From: Lysobacterales bacterium
GTDB taxonomy: Bacteria; Pseudomonadota; Gammaproteobacteria; Xanthomonadales; Xanthomonadaceae
Length of the DNA: 32,179 bases
Reading direction: 5' to 3'
Assembly (NCBI GenBank): GCA_017302035.1
Contig: JAFLEA010000028.1
Coordinates: 1-32,179, forward strand
Shown: positions 32,048 through 32,179 of the stretch, piece after piece
Layout: each line of letters begins with the position of its first letter
How positions within the stretch are numbered: the stretch's first letter is position 1
Translations under genes and position numbers: made by a program
The notes under the pieces: model-generated
What the model was told of the DNA's origin: nothing
What the model saw: the letters and a program-made list of their open reading frames with translations, nothing else
The model's database searches: none

Positions 32048-32179
32048 TCAGGGCAGCAGCGGGCGCAATTCGGCCGGGACCGGAACCTCGGGGTGGGCAT
32101 GGACGAAACGCGCCAGGCTGGCCCGCGCCAGCTCGGTCTCGCCGCGCTGCCGGCGCTCGCCGATGCGCTGCAGCCACTG
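32048..32179 (-). CDS. C-terminal end of an unknown protein (partial)
   Basis: An open frame runs from the window edge to a TGA at 32048-32050 and encodes 43 residues: a helical WLQRIGERRQRGETELARASL segment followed by a proline-rich tail. The pattern (WLxRIxxLRxxG then A-x3-L-x2-F and a short Pro tail) is common at the end of small hypothetical proteins in Xanthomonadaceae. Nothing more can be said without the rest of the gene. It lies 59 bases upstream of yigZ on the same strand. Confidence 0.6.
   Translation of the reverse strand, partial: QWLQRIGERRQRGETELARASLARFVHAHPEVPVPAELRPLLP

Overview
The window is a stretch of a GC-rich gammaproteobacterial chromosome, most likely Xanthomonadaceae (Lysobacter, Luteimonas or Pseudoxanthomonas type). 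The evidence is the very high GC of the core genes, a FimX/Filp-like degenerate GGDEF-EAL protein, the hpt - methylthioinosine phosphorylase - nagZ cluster, and the general protein style. The genus is inferred from style only. Two unrelated integrative elements sit in two tRNA genes less than 2 kb apart.

Region 1 (1-3107) is the right end of an integrative conjugative element (ICE). It carries the end of a trb-type type IV secretion operon (trbF end, trbG, trbI and a DUF2274-like gene). Next comes a complete tRNA-Leu(UAA) gene on the minus strand, interrupted in the anticodon (U34/A35) by a 232-nt group I intron. The ICE has broken the native tRNA-Leu(UAA): only its 5' half survives at 3108-3148. 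The ICE therefore appears to destroy a host tRNA and replace it with an intron-split copy. The intron would also remove the anticodon-loop target sequence from the ICE's own copy.

Region 2 (3149-5076) is chromosomal: an FMN-binding glutamate-synthase-family protein and a tRNA-Val(CAC).

Region 3 (5032-16487) is an 11.46-kb island integrated in tRNA-Val, bounded by 45-bp direct repeats (5032-5076 and 16488-16532, 2 mismatches). It has visibly lower GC than its flanks. On the left is a plus-strand cargo operon: an unknown 314-aa protein, a four-helix membrane protein, a TIR-APAZ protein and a short prokaryotic Argonaute. The last two form a SPARTA defence system. Next come an Xre regulator divergent from a zinc-ribbon membrane protein, with an operator-like palindrome between them. 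The rest, on the minus strand, is the element's own machinery: integrase, a co-transcribed unknown gene, an AlpA-like HTH protein, a PrimPol-type primase, a RepA-like helicase, an iteron-like repeat cluster (probable origin) and a coiled-coil protein. There are no conjugation or capsid genes, so it looks like a self-replicating satellite or plasmid-like element carrying defence cargo.

Region 4 (16533-32179) is ordinary chromosome: an alpha-2-macroglobulin lipoprotein, a DUF900-type alpha/beta-hydrolase lipoprotein, a secreted lipase-like hydrolase, purine salvage (MTIP, HPRT), NagZ, a DsbA/FrnE oxidoreductase, the FimX-like protein, an MsbA-type ABC exporter, a YigZ/IMPACT protein and the end of one more gene.
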